A stretch of DNA of 64,000 bases, taken from NCBI RefSeq assembly GCF_002291145.1, contig NZ_NTGE01000099.1, positions 62,001-126,000 of the forward strand. Direction: 5' to 3'. Every line of letters begins with the position of its first letter. The stretch's first letter is position 1. The translations under genes and the position numbers were made by a program. Shown piece after piece: positions 31,814-40,834 of the stretch. The stretch comes from Streptomyces sp. SA15. Lineage in GTDB: Bacteria; Actinomycetota; Actinomycetes; Streptomycetales; Streptomycetaceae. The notes under the pieces are model-generated. The model was given only the letters and a program-made list of their open reading frames with translations, was not told where the DNA came from and made no database searches.

Positions 31814-33324
31814 GGGTCCGGGAATGCCACCGGGCTGCGTAGGCCCGCCCTGTTCACCGCCCTCACTCCGAAGAACACGTTGTCCTTGGACAGGTCGACC
31901 TCGTGTGTCGTCGCGTCTCCCGCGTCGATCACGTGGGTCCACTCCGGGGACGTCGTCTCTCGCCAGACGATCTCGTAGCCGGTCAGGTCGGGTTCCTTGC
32001 CGCGGGTCCATACCAGCTGGGTGGAGTTCGTCAGGGTGGACGTGACGATCTTCGCGCCCTTCGGGGTGCCGGGGGCCTGGGCCAGGGTCCACAGGGTCGC
32101 CGCGTTCACCCGGGCGACGCGCGCGATGTAGTCGTAGTCGCAGAACTCCGGCAGGTCGCCGTACTGCTTGCCCGTCTCGTCGACGCGTACGTCCTGGTGC
32201 TGGTGGGCGAAGTCCTCGGCGGGCTCGGTGAAGCGGGCGGCGGGGTAGCCGCGTTCGAGGAAGGGGATGTGGTCGCCGCCGCGGCGGTAACGGTCGCGGC
32301 GGTAGATGACGCGGACGTGCATGCCGGTCGCGTCGTTGTCCGCCACGTCCCGGACGAAGCGGGCCAGTTGGCGGGTCGCGGAGTCGTTCTCGCCGCCGGC
32401 CGAGCGGCGGATCGCGGCCTGTTCGGGAGTCTCCGAGGAGGGGACGCCCTCGGCGAAGAGGCGGATCCGGTACGGGTCCCGCGTGCCGTCGTCCGCCGTC
32501 GGGCTGCCGATGATGTCGTTGGTGAACATGCCCTGGACGTCCGTGCCGTCCGCCTTGAACCGCTGGGCCATGTACGCCGATCCGTACAGGCCCTGCTCCT
32601 CCCCCGCCACCACCGCGAACACGATCGTCGACGCCGGGCGGCGTTTCGCCATCACCCGGGCCAGTTCCAGGACGACGGCCACGCCGGACGCGTCGTCGTC
32701 CGCGCCCGGCGCGTCGGACGTGGCGTCCATGACGTCCGTGACGCGGGAGTCGTAGTGGCCGGAGACGACGTACACGCGCTCCGGGGTGACCGAGCCACGG
32801 AGGGTCGCGAGGACGTTGGTGATGCGGGTGGGCGTCGGGATGCGGGACGCCGGTTCCTGGACGTACGACTGGAGTTCCGCCGTCATCCGGCCGCCGGAGG
32901 CGGCGGCGTAGGAGCGCAGCTCGGCGAGGAGCCAGTCGCGGGCGGCGCCGATGCCGCGCCGGGGGTCGTCCTGGGCGGAGAGGGTGTGGCGGGTGCCGAA
33001 GGAGACCAGCTTGCGGACCGTCGCCTCGATGCGGTCCGGGTCGATCTCGCGGAGGAGGGCGCGGAGTTCACGGGTGGGGGGTTGGGCGGTGGCGGGCGGG
33101 CGGGGGCTGCTGCCGGGCGGGGTGCCCCCCGGACCCTCCGGGCCACCCGGACCCGATGGGCTCGCTGGGCCCGCTGCGGCTTCGGGCGGGGTCGCGGTGT
33201 TCGGCTCGGTCGCCGCGCCGGACGTCGTCGCGGCGCCGGACGGCGTCGCCGGGCCTAACGTCGTCGCCGCGCCCGCCGCCGCCGTCGCGGTCAGGACCGT
33301 CCTTCTCGTGGGGCTGGGACTCAT
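31804..33324 (-). CDS. Tat-exported M28 family metallopeptidase
   Basis: This 506-residue protein has a twin-arginine signal (SPTRRTVLTATAAAGAATTL) and a Pro/Ala/Thr-rich linker. The zinc-peptidase domain has HYDSRV (first metal His), PGADDDASG (bridging Asp), GEEQG (catalytic Glu and metal Glu), TNDIIGSP (Asp) and a late His in FAHQHQD. A fibronectin-like C-terminal domain (LVWTRGKEPDLTGYEIVWR) follows. It is an aminopeptidase acting outside the cell. The ATG at 33324 has GGAGG 5 nt upstream, so the longer frame to 33408 is not used. The gene end is duplicated in tandem. Confidence 0.92.
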   Translation of the reverse strand: MSPSPTRRTVLTATAAAGAATTLGPATPSGAATTSGAATEPNTATPPEAAAGPASPSGPGGPEGPGGTPPGSSPRPPATAQPPTRELRALLREIDPDRIEATVRKLVSFGTRHTLSAQDDPRRGIGAARDWLLAELRSYAAASGGRMTAELQSYVQEPASRIPTPTRITNVLATLRGSVTPERVYVVSGHYDSRVTDVMDATSDAPGADDDASGVAVVLELARVMAKRRPASTIVFAVVAGEEQGLYGSAYMAQRFKADGTDVQGMFTNDIIGSPTADDGTRDPYRIRLFAEGVPSSETPEQAAIRRSAGGENDSATRQLARFVRDVADNDATGMHVRVIYRRDRYRRGGDHIPFLERGYPAARFTEPAEDFAHQHQDVRVDETGKQYGDLPEFCDYDYIARVARVNAATLWTLAQAPGTPKGAKIVTSTLTNSTQLVWTRGKEPDLTGYEIVWRETTSPEWTHVIDAGDATTHEVDLSKDNVFFGVRAVNRAGLRSPVAFPDPQA

Positions 33325-33411
33325 GTGTCCTCCGTGGCTGCCGATGCCGGTCGACCCAGAAGAAATGGTCGTGGACCCGACAGCGGGGGGCAAGGGGGCC
33401 CCGGCCAACCC

Positions 33412-34956
33412 CTAATCTTCCGCGCAGAGTTCCAGGCCCTCCGGCGTCCAGCACGGGATGTGGCCGTGGGTGCGGATGACGTCCTGGCCGTTGCCGCGGG
33501 CGAGGTAGGTCAGGAAGCTGGAGGCCAGGGAGTCGGCTGGGGGGCGGCCGTAGGTGTAGGCGTACTCGATCTCGCGGTACGGGTAGGGGTTCGTGCCGTG
33601 TTCGATGGCGTCGACGGAGGGGGTGTGGCCGTCCAGCTTGAGCAGGTGCAGGCCCTTGGCGTCGTCGGCGGCGTTGAGCTCGCTGTAGCCGATCGCGCCG
33701 GGGAGCTCGGCGACTGTGGTCAGGACCTGCTCGGTGGAGTCGAGTTCACAGCGGATGACGTCGAGCGTCGGGTCGTCCTTGTGAACGCAGTCGACGGAGG
33801 AGTTCGCGATCTCGCCGCGGCCCAGCACTCTTCGCTGGAACACCTGTCTCGTGCCCGAGTTGGCGTCCCGGCTGACCAGGTGGACGCGGAGGTTGGGGCC
33901 TCCCAGCTGCCGCCAGTTCGTGATCTCGCCGCGGTAGAGGCGTCGTACGTCCTCCGTCGACAGGTTGGTCAGGCCGACCTCGTCGTTCACCACCAGCGCG
34001 AAGACCGACACCGCGACCCGGTTCTCGCGCAGCTCCGGCAGACCGCTCGGTTTGGGGCCGTCCGAGAGGGCCACGATCGGCGGTGAGCCCTTCGTCCCCT
34101 GCTCTCCCTGTTCCGCCCCTGCCGCCGCCAACTCCCGTACACCCGCCGTCGACCCGTGCGGATCCACCTCGATGGCCGCGCCTTCGCAGTCCCCCTCGTA
34201 CTTCTCCGCCACCTCGCGCAGCACCGGCGCGAACGCCGTCGAGCCGGTGAGCGTCAGATCGCCGGTCGCGCAGCCGATCGGGGGGCGGGCGTCGTCGCGG
34301 GTGACGACGAGTGTGGCGAGCGTGAGTACGGAGACCGTGAGCATGATGGTGATCAGCCGGGCGGCGCGGCTGAACAGGGGCGGCTTGTCGTCCGGGGTCG
34401 CGCTGCGGTTGGGGTGGACCACGCCGTCGCGGATGCCGCCGCTCAGCCGGATCTCGCTGCCGACGTCGCCGCCGGACAGCAGGACGAGCAGCTTGAAGTG
34501 GTCGTGGGGATTGAGCGGAACGCGCGGGATGCGCAGGGTGTTGCCGTCGTAGCCGAAGCCCCGGGCGGGGGTGAAGTGGCCCATGAGGTGGTCGGTGTCG
34601 GACGGCTCGGTGACCGAGACACCGCGGATGGTTCGGTCGGTGAAGACGGCGGTGAGGCCGTGGACCTCGGGGCTGGTGTAGTCGTCGCGGTCGATGCCCT
34701 GCGAGCCGTCGTTCTCGATGCGGAGCAGGACGAGGGTGGCGTCCGTCATGTCCGGGGCCTCGTCGAAGAGGCCGAGGCGGACGTTGGCCCGGCCCAGGCG
34801 TACGTCGTCGCCTATCGGGTTGTCCATCTGGACGCGGTAGCCGATGCGTTTGCGGCGCGGTGTCCGGCGTTCGTACCAGACCATGACGCCGGACGCGACG
34901 ATACCGAGGACCGCGGTACCCACGGCCACGACGTTCTCTGCGCTCAGCAATTCCAC
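33412..34956 (-). CDS. Membrane-anchored PstS-like substrate-binding protein
   Basis: This 514-residue protein has an N-terminal membrane helix (NVVAVGTAVLGIVASGVMVW). A domain of about 170 residues with no recognised match follows, then a second helix (LITIMLTVSVLTLATLVV) and a C-terminal PstS-type domain of about 280 residues. That domain has LTLTGSTAFAPVL, ITNWRQLGGPN, VSRDANSGTRQVF (the phosphate-site SGT) and ELPGAIGYSEL. Usual PstS is a lipoprotein with its own ABC genes; none are here, and no lipobox is present. It may be a sensor of phosphate or another oxyanion rather than a transporter part. Confidence 0.83.
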   Translation of the reverse strand: MELLSAENVVAVGTAVLGIVASGVMVWYERRTPRRKRIGYRVQMDNPIGDDVRLGRANVRLGLFDEAPDMTDATLVLLRIENDGSQGIDRDDYTSPEVHGLTAVFTDRTIRGVSVTEPSDTDHLMGHFTPARGFGYDGNTLRIPRVPLNPHDHFKLLVLLSGGDVGSEIRLSGGIRDGVVHPNRSATPDDKPPLFSRAARLITIMLTVSVLTLATLVVTRDDARPPIGCATGDLTLTGSTAFAPVLREVAEKYEGDCEGAAIEVDPHGSTAGVRELAAAGAEQGEQGTKGSPPIVALSDGPKPSGLPELRENRVAVSVFALVVNDEVGLTNLSTEDVRRLYRGEITNWRQLGGPNLRVHLVSRDANSGTRQVFQRRVLGRGEIANSSVDCVHKDDPTLDVIRCELDSTEQVLTTVAELPGAIGYSELNAADDAKGLHLLKLDGHTPSVDAIEHGTNPYPYREIEYAYTYGRPPADSLASSFLTYLARGNGQDVIRTHGHIPCWTPEGLELCAED

Positions 34957-35085
34957 CCTGGGTGCCCCCGCAACTCCCCGAGCCGGATCGTGGGGTCACA
35001 CGGTACGGCGGTGCGAGGGCGTATTCCGGTTTGGTCGAAGGAAGTTCGCCGGACGTTCAACGAGGCTGCGGGGGCGGGTGGTTCG

Positions 35086-37131
35086 TCACTGGCGGGTGTA
35101 CGTCAGCTTCTCGTTGGTGGTGGTGTTCACGCGCTGGAGCCTGCCGTCCGGGAGCAGGGTGATCTCGGTGGCCTCGCCCGGTCCGCAGGGGGAGCGGGGC
35201 TGCCAGTTCGTCATGGTGGACGGGCCGATCCGCAACGGGCCGTTCGCGCTGGGGGCTTCGGCCAGGTCGGCCTCGAAGAGACAGTGGTAGGTGAGGCCGC
35301 CGGCGGTGGGACCGTCGGCGACCAGGGAGAGCACCGTGTCACCCACCTCGCCCTGCCGGAGGGTCAGTCGGCGGGTGTGCCGGCCGTCCTCGTTGTTGAT
35401 CGTGGTGTTCCAGGTGCCGAGGTAGGCGGCCGGGATCGCGCCGTCGGCGGGGGCGGGGGTGGTCGGCCGGGAGGGGGTCGGGGATGCGGGGGACGCCGGT
35501 TCGGGTGTGGTGGGGTCGGGGTTCGCGGAGGTGCTGGCGGAGGGGGACGGCGTGCCGTCGGCTTGCGCGTCGCCGCCGCTCATCAGCGCGTAGACCGAAC
35601 CACCGGCGGCGAGCGCGACGACGAGGGCGATGAGGACGAGCAGGGCGGTGGAACGGGCGTTTCTGTGGGGTGGCTCTTGGGGAGCGGTGGGGCCGTAGGG
35701 CGGGCCGAGGGGTGGAGGGCCGTAGGGAGGGGTGGAGCCGAGGCTGCCGTGGGGGGTATACGGCGAGGGGGCGCTGGGCGTGGCCGCCCAGGGGGTGGTG
35801 CCGGGCTGCTGCGGGTGGCCGTACGCGGAGGGCTGTGGGTGTTGTTGGGGGTAGCCGTACGCGGGGTGCGCGGGGGTGCCGGCTGCGGGTGGGGCGCCCT
35901 GGCCCGGCTGGGGCGTCGGACCGCCCGGGCCGGTGACGAGGGTGGGCAGGTGATCAAGCCGCGTACCGCCACCGGGCCGACCGGGGACGGGTGGACCAGG
36001 GGAAGCCGCCGGGGCGGAGTCGTCGGCGGCGGGAGCGTGTTCGGGCGAGGGGGCGGGGGCGGGGGCGGGTGCAGGGGCAGGGACACCGGGTGGTGCGGCG
36101 GAGCCGGAGCCGGGGCCGCTCCCCGGCCCGGGGGAGTCCGGCCCTTCGTCAGGAACGGCACCGTCGTCCGGCGCCCCGGAGCGCCCCGGCACTCCCGAGG
36201 CCCCCTCCCCCTCCGGATCCTCCGCATCCAGCAACCGCACCGCATGCCGCCCCAACTGCGCCACCAGCGCGCTCGGCAGCCACGGGTCCCGGGAGCGGCC
36301 CCCGGACACCGTGTCCTGCGCGCCCGTGCGGTCCAGGATGTGGCGCAGGGAGGGCCTTGCGGTCGGGTCCTTCCTCAGGCAGGCGCGTACCAGGTCGGCG
36401 ATGCCCTCGGGCACCCCCTCCAGGTCCGGTTCCTCCTGGGCGATACGGAACATCAGGGCGTGGACGCCGCTGTTGGCCGTGCCGAAGGGGAGTCTGCCGG
36501 TGGCGGCGTAGGCGAGGACCGAGCCGAGGCAGAAGATGTCGCAGGCCGGAGTGATCCGGTCGCCCCGCACCTGTTCCGGCGCCATGAAGCCCGGCGAACC
36601 GACGAGCGCGCCGGTCCGGGTGAGGCCGCCGTCCGTCACCGTCTCCAGCGCCCGCGCGATACCGAAGTCGATGACCCGGGGGCCGTCGATGGTCACCAGC
36701 ACGTTGGACGGCTTGAGGTCCCGGTGGACGATTCCGGCCGCGTGGATGTCCCCCAGCGCGTGGGCCAGCCCCGCCGCCAGGATGCGTACCGAGCGTTCCG
36801 GCAGCGCCCCGTGGTCCTGGCCGACGACCTGCTGGAGGGTGGGCCCGGCGACATATCCCGTGGCGACCCACGGCACCGCCGCCTCCGTGTCCGCGTCCAG
36901 CACCGGCGCCGTCCAGTACCCGCCGACCCGCCGCGCGGCCTCCACCTCCTGCCGGAACCGCGCCCGGAACTCGTCCTGCGCGGCCAGCTCCTCCCGCACC
37001 AGCTTGACGGCGACCGTACGCCCCCGGTCCGACCGGGCCACGTACACCTGCCCCATCCCGCCGGCCCCGAGCCGCGCCAGCAGCCGGTACGAACCGATGC
37101 GCTGCGGATCCCCCGGCCCCAGTTTCTCCAT
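35086..37131 (-). CDS. Membrane Ser/Thr protein kinase with Pro-rich linker
   Basis: This 681-residue Hanks-type kinase has glycine loop LGAGGMGQVY, K43, the catalytic loop HRDLKPSN with D138, DFGIAR and GSPGFMAPEQ. From about 290 a very long Pro/Gly/Ala/Gln-rich linker runs to a membrane helix (ALLVLIALVVALAAGGSVYA). After it lie a Thr/Ser/Pro linker and an outer domain of about 115 residues (YLGTWNTTINNEDGRHTRRL) that looks like a small lipocalin-type barrel. No PASTA or known sensor repeats are present. ATG 37131 begins the usual LGPGDPQRIGSYRL start. It is a single gene, 79 bp after the MarR gene. Confidence 0.9.
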   Translation of the reverse strand: MEKLGPGDPQRIGSYRLLARLGAGGMGQVYVARSDRGRTVAVKLVREELAAQDEFRARFRQEVEAARRVGGYWTAPVLDADTEAAVPWVATGYVAGPTLQQVVGQDHGALPERSVRILAAGLAHALGDIHAAGIVHRDLKPSNVLVTIDGPRVIDFGIARALETVTDGGLTRTGALVGSPGFMAPEQVRGDRITPACDIFCLGSVLAYAATGRLPFGTANSGVHALMFRIAQEEPDLEGVPEGIADLVRACLRKDPTARPSLRHILDRTGAQDTVSGGRSRDPWLPSALVAQLGRHAVRLLDAEDPEGEGASGVPGRSGAPDDGAVPDEGPDSPGPGSGPGSGSAAPPGVPAPAPAPAPAPSPEHAPAADDSAPAASPGPPVPGRPGGGTRLDHLPTLVTGPGGPTPQPGQGAPPAAGTPAHPAYGYPQQHPQPSAYGHPQQPGTTPWAATPSAPSPYTPHGSLGSTPPYGPPPLGPPYGPTAPQEPPHRNARSTALLVLIALVVALAAGGSVYALMSGGDAQADGTPSPSASTSANPDPTTPEPASPASPTPSRPTTPAPADGAIPAAYLGTWNTTINNEDGRHTRRLTLRQGEVGDTVLSLVADGPTAGGLTYHCLFEADLAEAPSANGPLRIGPSTMTNWQPRSPCGPGEATEITLLPDGRLQRVNTTTNEKLTYTRQ

Positions 37132-37210
37132 GGCCGCGCCGCCTTCCCCCCACACGTCAGCAACAGCCCGAGGATAGTGCGGGCCCACCGCGCCGTGAGC
37201 TGGGCGTTGT

Positions 37211-37693
37211 CTACGGTTCCGTAACGGGCTCGATCGGTTCCGTAACAGGCAGACCGACCTCGTCCAGCACCTTCGACAGCCGTTCCAGGACCCGTACGGC
37301 GTCCGCCAGTTCGGCCTCGTCCCCATACGCCTCCACCAGCCGGTCGGCGAACGCCGCGTGCCCGGGGTCGATCCGGCCCACCGCCACCCGCCCCTCCCGC
37401 GTCGGCGTCAGCAGCTTCGCGCGGCGGTGGGCCGGGTTGGGGCGGTACTCGGCGAGCCCCTTGTCCACCAGCAGGTCGGCTATGCGCTGCACGCTCTGCC
37501 GCGTGATGCCCATCGCGCGGGCGATGCCGGACACGGGCAACGGCTCGCCGAGCACCGCGCCCAGCACCTGCCACCAGGCGGCGGTCAGACCGGCCGGGCG
37601 CGCCAGCTCCTCCGCCACGGCCAGGAATTGGCCGTTCAGCCGGAAGACGCCGAGCGCGCTGCGGCTGAACAGGTCCTGTCGCTCCCGGCTCAC
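37211..37693 (-). CDS. MarR family transcriptional regulator
   Basis: This 160-residue regulator has a winged helix at about 50-115 (VSGIARAMGITRQSVQRIAD then LLVDKGLAEYRPNPAHRRAK). The dimer helices flank it. The C-terminus contains an exact PVTEPIEPVTEP repeat. Its start overlaps the end of the PfpI gene by 4 bp (37690-37693), so the two are an operon with the PfpI gene first. Two adjacent inverted repeats upstream of the operon (38332-38366) fit self-repression by a MarR dimer. Confidence 0.93.
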   Translation of the reverse strand: MSRERQDLFSRSALGVFRLNGQFLAVAEELARPAGLTAAWWQVLGAVLGEPLPVSGIARAMGITRQSVQRIADLLVDKGLAEYRPNPAHRRAKLLTPTREGRVAVGRIDPGHAAFADRLVEAYGDEAELADAVRVLERLSKVLDEVGLPVTEPIEPVTEP

Positions 37694-38298
37694 TGCCGCG
37701 CCCCCGCCTTCTCCAGTACGGCGTACGCCTCCGCGTCGGAGTCGTGGAACAGCCGGAACCAGGCGTCCAGCACCTCACCCTCGTACACCCCGAGGAGCCG
37801 GAAGATCTCCCGGGCGAAGGCGACGGGTTCGGTGGGTCCGGCGGTGATCAGGCCCCGGTCGGTCACGGCGTCCGTGTCGATATACCGCTCGCCGCCCCCG
37901 TAGCCCGTCGCGGCCAGGTAGAAGGAGACCGCACTGGTGTGGTCCCGGTCGTCGAGCAGGCCCTCGCGCGCGAGCCCGGCGGTGGCCCCGCAGATGGCGG
38001 CGACGGGCACGCCGGCGTCCAGGAAGGTGCGGGCCTTGCGGGCGAAGGGGGAGAGGTCACCGGTTTCGTCCCACAGATCAGCTCCCGGGAGGATCAGCAG
38101 GGAGCTGTCTTCCGGCCGTACGTCGTCCAGGGCCAGGTCCGGCTGGATGCGCAGGCCGCCGACGGAGGTCACCGGTTCGCGGGTCGGGCCGACCGTCCGG
38201 ATCTGGTACCCGGCGCGGGCGAGATACGCCGTCGCGTGCCCCGTCTCCCAGTCGGCGAGCGTGTCGTAGACGGCGAGATGCACGGGCTTGCGGTTCAT
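37690..38298 (-). CDS. DJ-1/PfpI family protein (glutamine amidotransferase-like)
   Basis: This 202-residue protein has the DJ-1/PfpI fold. The nucleophile elbow is AAICGATAGLA with Cys near 99, followed by PGADLWDE and LDDRDHTSA. Members include stress chaperone-like proteins, deglycases and peptidase-like enzymes. The perfect AAGGAGG five nt before ATG 38298 fixes the start. It is the first gene of a two-gene unit with a MarR regulator, which suggests induction by a small molecule. Confidence 0.92.
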   Translation of the reverse strand: MNRKPVHLAVYDTLADWETGHATAYLARAGYQIRTVGPTREPVTSVGGLRIQPDLALDDVRPEDSSLLILPGADLWDETGDLSPFARKARTFLDAGVPVAAICGATAGLAREGLLDDRDHTSAVSFYLAATGYGGGERYIDTDAVTDRGLITAGPTEPVAFAREIFRLLGVYEGEVLDAWFRLFHDSDAEAYAVLEKAGARQ

Positions 38299-38331
38299 GG
38301 CTGCCTCCTTGGGCCGTTCCAGCTTCCTTGG

Positions 38332-38366
38332 ATGACAACATCCTGTCATTTCGACAGCACACTGTC
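38332..38366. promoter_or_regulatory. Two adjacent inverted repeats, candidate MarR operators
   Basis: ATGACA-N6-TGTCAT (38332-38349) and GACAG-N4-CTGTC (38353-38366) share the half-site TGTCA/TGACA. Their centres are about 19 bp apart, near two helical turns, so two dimers could bind the same face. They sit 34-68 bp upstream of the PfpI start. Confidence 0.6.
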
Positions 38367-38376
38367 AATCAATGTG

Positions 38377-38412
38377 CCCTTCGACAAGCCCTTCGACAAC
38401 CTCTTCGACAAC
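38377..38412. repeat. 12-bp tandem repeat, three units
   Basis: Three units of the form CCCTTCGACAA(G/C), the last starting CTCTTCGACAAC, lie just beyond the MarR-type operator and upstream of the divergent aminotransferase gene. Confidence 0.8.
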
Positions 38413-38487
38413 CTGTCGCGGAAACCCCCCGACCGCAGACAGGACGCCCATACCGCGTCCGCATCCCGGACATCTACGCTCGGGCGC

Positions 38488-39843
38488 ATGACCCCTCAGC
38501 CAAACCCCGAGGTCGGCGCTGCCGTGAAGGCCGCGGACCGTGCGCACGTCTTCCACTCCTGGTCCGCGCAGGAGCTCATCGACCCGCTCGCCGTCGCCGG
38601 CGCGGAGGGGTCGTACTTCTGGGACTACGACGGCAAGCGGTACCTCGACTTCACCAGCGGGCTCGTCTACACCAACATCGGCTACCAGCACCCGAAGGTC
38701 GTCGCCGCGATACAGGAGCAGGCCGCGACCCTGTCCACCTTCGCGCCCGCCTTCGCGATCGAGGCCCGGTCGGAGGCGGCGCGGCTCATCGCCGAGCGGA
38801 CGCCCGGCGACCTGGACAAGATCTTCTTCACCAACGGCGGTGCCGACGCCGTGGAGCACGCGGTGCGGATGGCGCGGCTGCACACCGGGCGGCCGAAGGT
38901 GCTGTCGGCGTACCGCTCGTACCACGGCGGTACGCAGCAGACGATCAACCTCACCGGTGACCCCCGCCGCTGGGCCTCCGACGGTGCCGCGGCCGGTGTC
39001 GTGCACTTCTGGGCGCCCTTCCTCTACCGCTCCCGCTTCTACGCCGAGACCGAGGAGCAGGAGTGCGCGCGGGCCCTCGAGCACCTGGAGACGACGATCG
39101 CCTTCGAGGGGCCGGGGACGGTCGCCGCGATCATCCTGGAGACGATTCCGGGCACGGCCGGGATCATGGTCCCGCCGCCGGGTTACCTCGCCGGGGTCCG
39201 TGAGATCTGCGACAAGTACGGGATCGTCTTCGTCCTGGACGAGGTCATGGCCGGGTTCGGGCGCACCGGTGAGTGGTTCGCGGCGGATCTGTTCGACGTC
39301 GTGCCGGACCTGCTGACCTTCGCGAAGGGCGTGAACTCCGGGTACGTGCCGCTCGGCGGTGTCGCCATCTCCGCGGCGATCGCGGAGACCTTCGGCAAGC
39401 GGCCCTACCCGGGCGGGCTGACGTACTCGGGGCATCCGCTGGCGTGTGCGGCGGCCGTCGCGACGATCGACGTCATGGCCGAGGAGGGCGTCGTCGAGAA
39501 CGCGGCGAACCTCGGCAGCTCCGTCGTCGAGCCGGCGCTGCGGGAGCTGGCCGAGCGGCATCCTTCGGTGGGCGAGGTGCGGGGCGTCGGCATGTTCTGG
39601 GCCGTCGAACTGGTGAAGAACCAGCAGACGCGGGAGCCGCTGGTGCCGTACAACGCGGCCGGTGACGCTAATGCCGCGATGGCCGCCTTCGGGGCGGCCG
39701 CCAAGAAGCAGGGGCTGTGGCCGTTCATCAACATGAACCGGACCCATGTCGTGCCGCCGTGCAATGTGAACGAGGCGGAGCTGAAGGAAGGCCTGGCGGC
39801 GCTCGACGCGGCGCTGTCGGTGGCGGACGAGTACACGGAGTAG
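38488..39843 (+). CDS. Class III PLP aminotransferase (aspartate aminotransferase family)
   Basis: This 451-residue enzyme has the class III pattern: GSYFWDYDGKRYLDFTSGL near the start, FFTNGGADAVEHAVRMAR as cofactor phosphate loop, and VLDEVMAGFGRTGEWFA. The Schiff-base lysine is K280 in LLTFAKGVNSGY, and TYSGHPLACAAA follows. These usually move an amino group from an omega-amino acid, such as GABA, beta-alanine or taurine, to pyruvate or 2-oxoglutarate. ATG 38488 is chosen at the family start; the longer open frame is antisense to the PfpI gene. A GntR gene follows and may regulate it. Confidence 0.93.
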   Translation: MTPQPNPEVGAAVKAADRAHVFHSWSAQELIDPLAVAGAEGSYFWDYDGKRYLDFTSGLVYTNIGYQHPKVVAAIQEQAATLSTFAPAFAIEARSEAARLIAERTPGDLDKIFFTNGGADAVEHAVRMARLHTGRPKVLSAYRSYHGGTQQTINLTGDPRRWASDGAAAGVVHFWAPFLYRSRFYAETEEQECARALEHLETTIAFEGPGTVAAIILETIPGTAGIMVPPPGYLAGVREICDKYGIVFVLDEVMAGFGRTGEWFAADLFDVVPDLLTFAKGVNSGYVPLGGVAISAAIAETFGKRPYPGGLTYSGHPLACAAAVATIDVMAEEGVVENAANLGSSVVEPALRELAERHPSVGEVRGVGMFWAVELVKNQQTREPLVPYNAAGDANAAMAAFGAAAKKQGLWPFINMNRTHVVPPCNVNEAELKEGLAALDAALSVADEYTE

Positions 39844-39921
39844 GCGGCACGATGCCCGGGCGGAGGTACGCCGGAACGGCCGGGCGTAAGTAGCAGGTAC
39901 CGGGGCGACTCGAACGCGTAA

Positions 39922-39957
39922 GGTGGCGTGCTCGTAGACATATACGTGTACGCCACC
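39922..39957. promoter_or_regulatory. Inverted repeats upstream of the GntR gene
   Basis: GGTGGCGT (39922-39929) and ACGCCACC (39950-39957) form perfect arms. Between them lies an imperfect palindrome, GTAGACATATACGTGTAC (39935-39952). This is a plausible self-operator for the GntR regulator starting at 39986. Confidence 0.5.
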
Positions 39958-39985
39958 CGGCCGCGACGAGGGAGACGCCCCGACC

Positions 39986-40687
39986 ATGCCCGGCACCAGC
40001 GGCAACGCCGCTGTGACCCGCAGCACCCTCCGGCAGCAGATCGCCGACGCGCTTCGCGACGAGGTGCTGGCCGGGCGGCTGCAACCGGGGCAGGAGTTCA
40101 CGGTGAAGGAGATCGCCGAGCAGTACGGCGTCTCGGCGACGCCCGTGCGCGAGGCCCTGGTCGATCTCTCCGCGCAGGGCCTGCTGGAGGCCGACCAGCA
40201 CCGGGGCTTCCGTGTACACGAGTACACGGTGGAGGACTTCCGGGGCATGCTCGAGGCCCGCAGCCTGGTCACCGAGGGGATGTTCCTGGCGCTGGACTAC
40301 GGCCACAAGGGCTACCGGGATCTCGACGACCCCCGGACGGCCGCCGCCGTGAGGGGAGTGCGCCGACGCGGCGAGGAGGCGCAGCGCGCGGCCGCCGCCG
40401 GTGACCTCACCGTCCTGATCGGCTACGACCTGCGTTTCTGGCGCGAGCTGAGCACCCTGTTCGGCAATCCCTACCTCGCCGACTTCCTGCAGCGGCTGCG
40501 CGTGCAGACCTGGGTGTGCACCGTGCAGCACCTGCGCCGGCTGACCGAGCTGCGCGGCCGGCTGTGGTGCGGGTACACCGAGCTGGTGGACGCCCTCGCG
40601 CGCCGCGACACCGCGAGCGCCCGGTCGATCGTCGCCGCGTACAACGCGCATTCCCTGGCTCTGATCGAAGGGCTCGCCGCCGGGTGA
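39986..40687 (+). CDS. GntR family transcriptional regulator (FadR/VanR type)
   Basis: This 233-residue regulator has an N-terminal winged helix: LRQQIADALRDEVLAGRLQP, FTVKEIAEQYGVSATPVREA and GLLEADQHRGFRV. An all-helical FCD-type ligand domain follows, with FRGMLEARSLVTEGM and the His-containing AYNAHSLALIEGL. It follows the class III aminotransferase gene by 142 bp on the same strand. The likely effector is an amino acid or keto acid linked to that enzyme, which is inference from position. Confidence 0.93.
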   Translation: MPGTSGNAAVTRSTLRQQIADALRDEVLAGRLQPGQEFTVKEIAEQYGVSATPVREALVDLSAQGLLEADQHRGFRVHEYTVEDFRGMLEARSLVTEGMFLALDYGHKGYRDLDDPRTAAAVRGVRRRGEEAQRAAAAGDLTVLIGYDLRFWRELSTLFGNPYLADFLQRLRVQTWVCTVQHLRRLTELRGRLWCGYTELVDALARRDTASARSIVAAYNAHSLALIEGLAAG

Positions 40688-40834
40688 GCGGGGCGGGGTC
40701 GGGTATGGGACCTGCACGGCAGCAGCGCACTCGCTCTGTGCACGACCGCAGCGCACTGTGCGCCGTACCGATTACCCTTCCCTGACCACTGTGTGACAAC
40801 GACCGCGCGCCGCGAGTATCCGAGGAGCTGACTT

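Noticed and set aside
37744..38487. A 248-codon extension in front of the class III aminotransferase
   Set aside because: It is antisense to the PfpI gene and crosses the operator region; the enzyme family begins at 38488.
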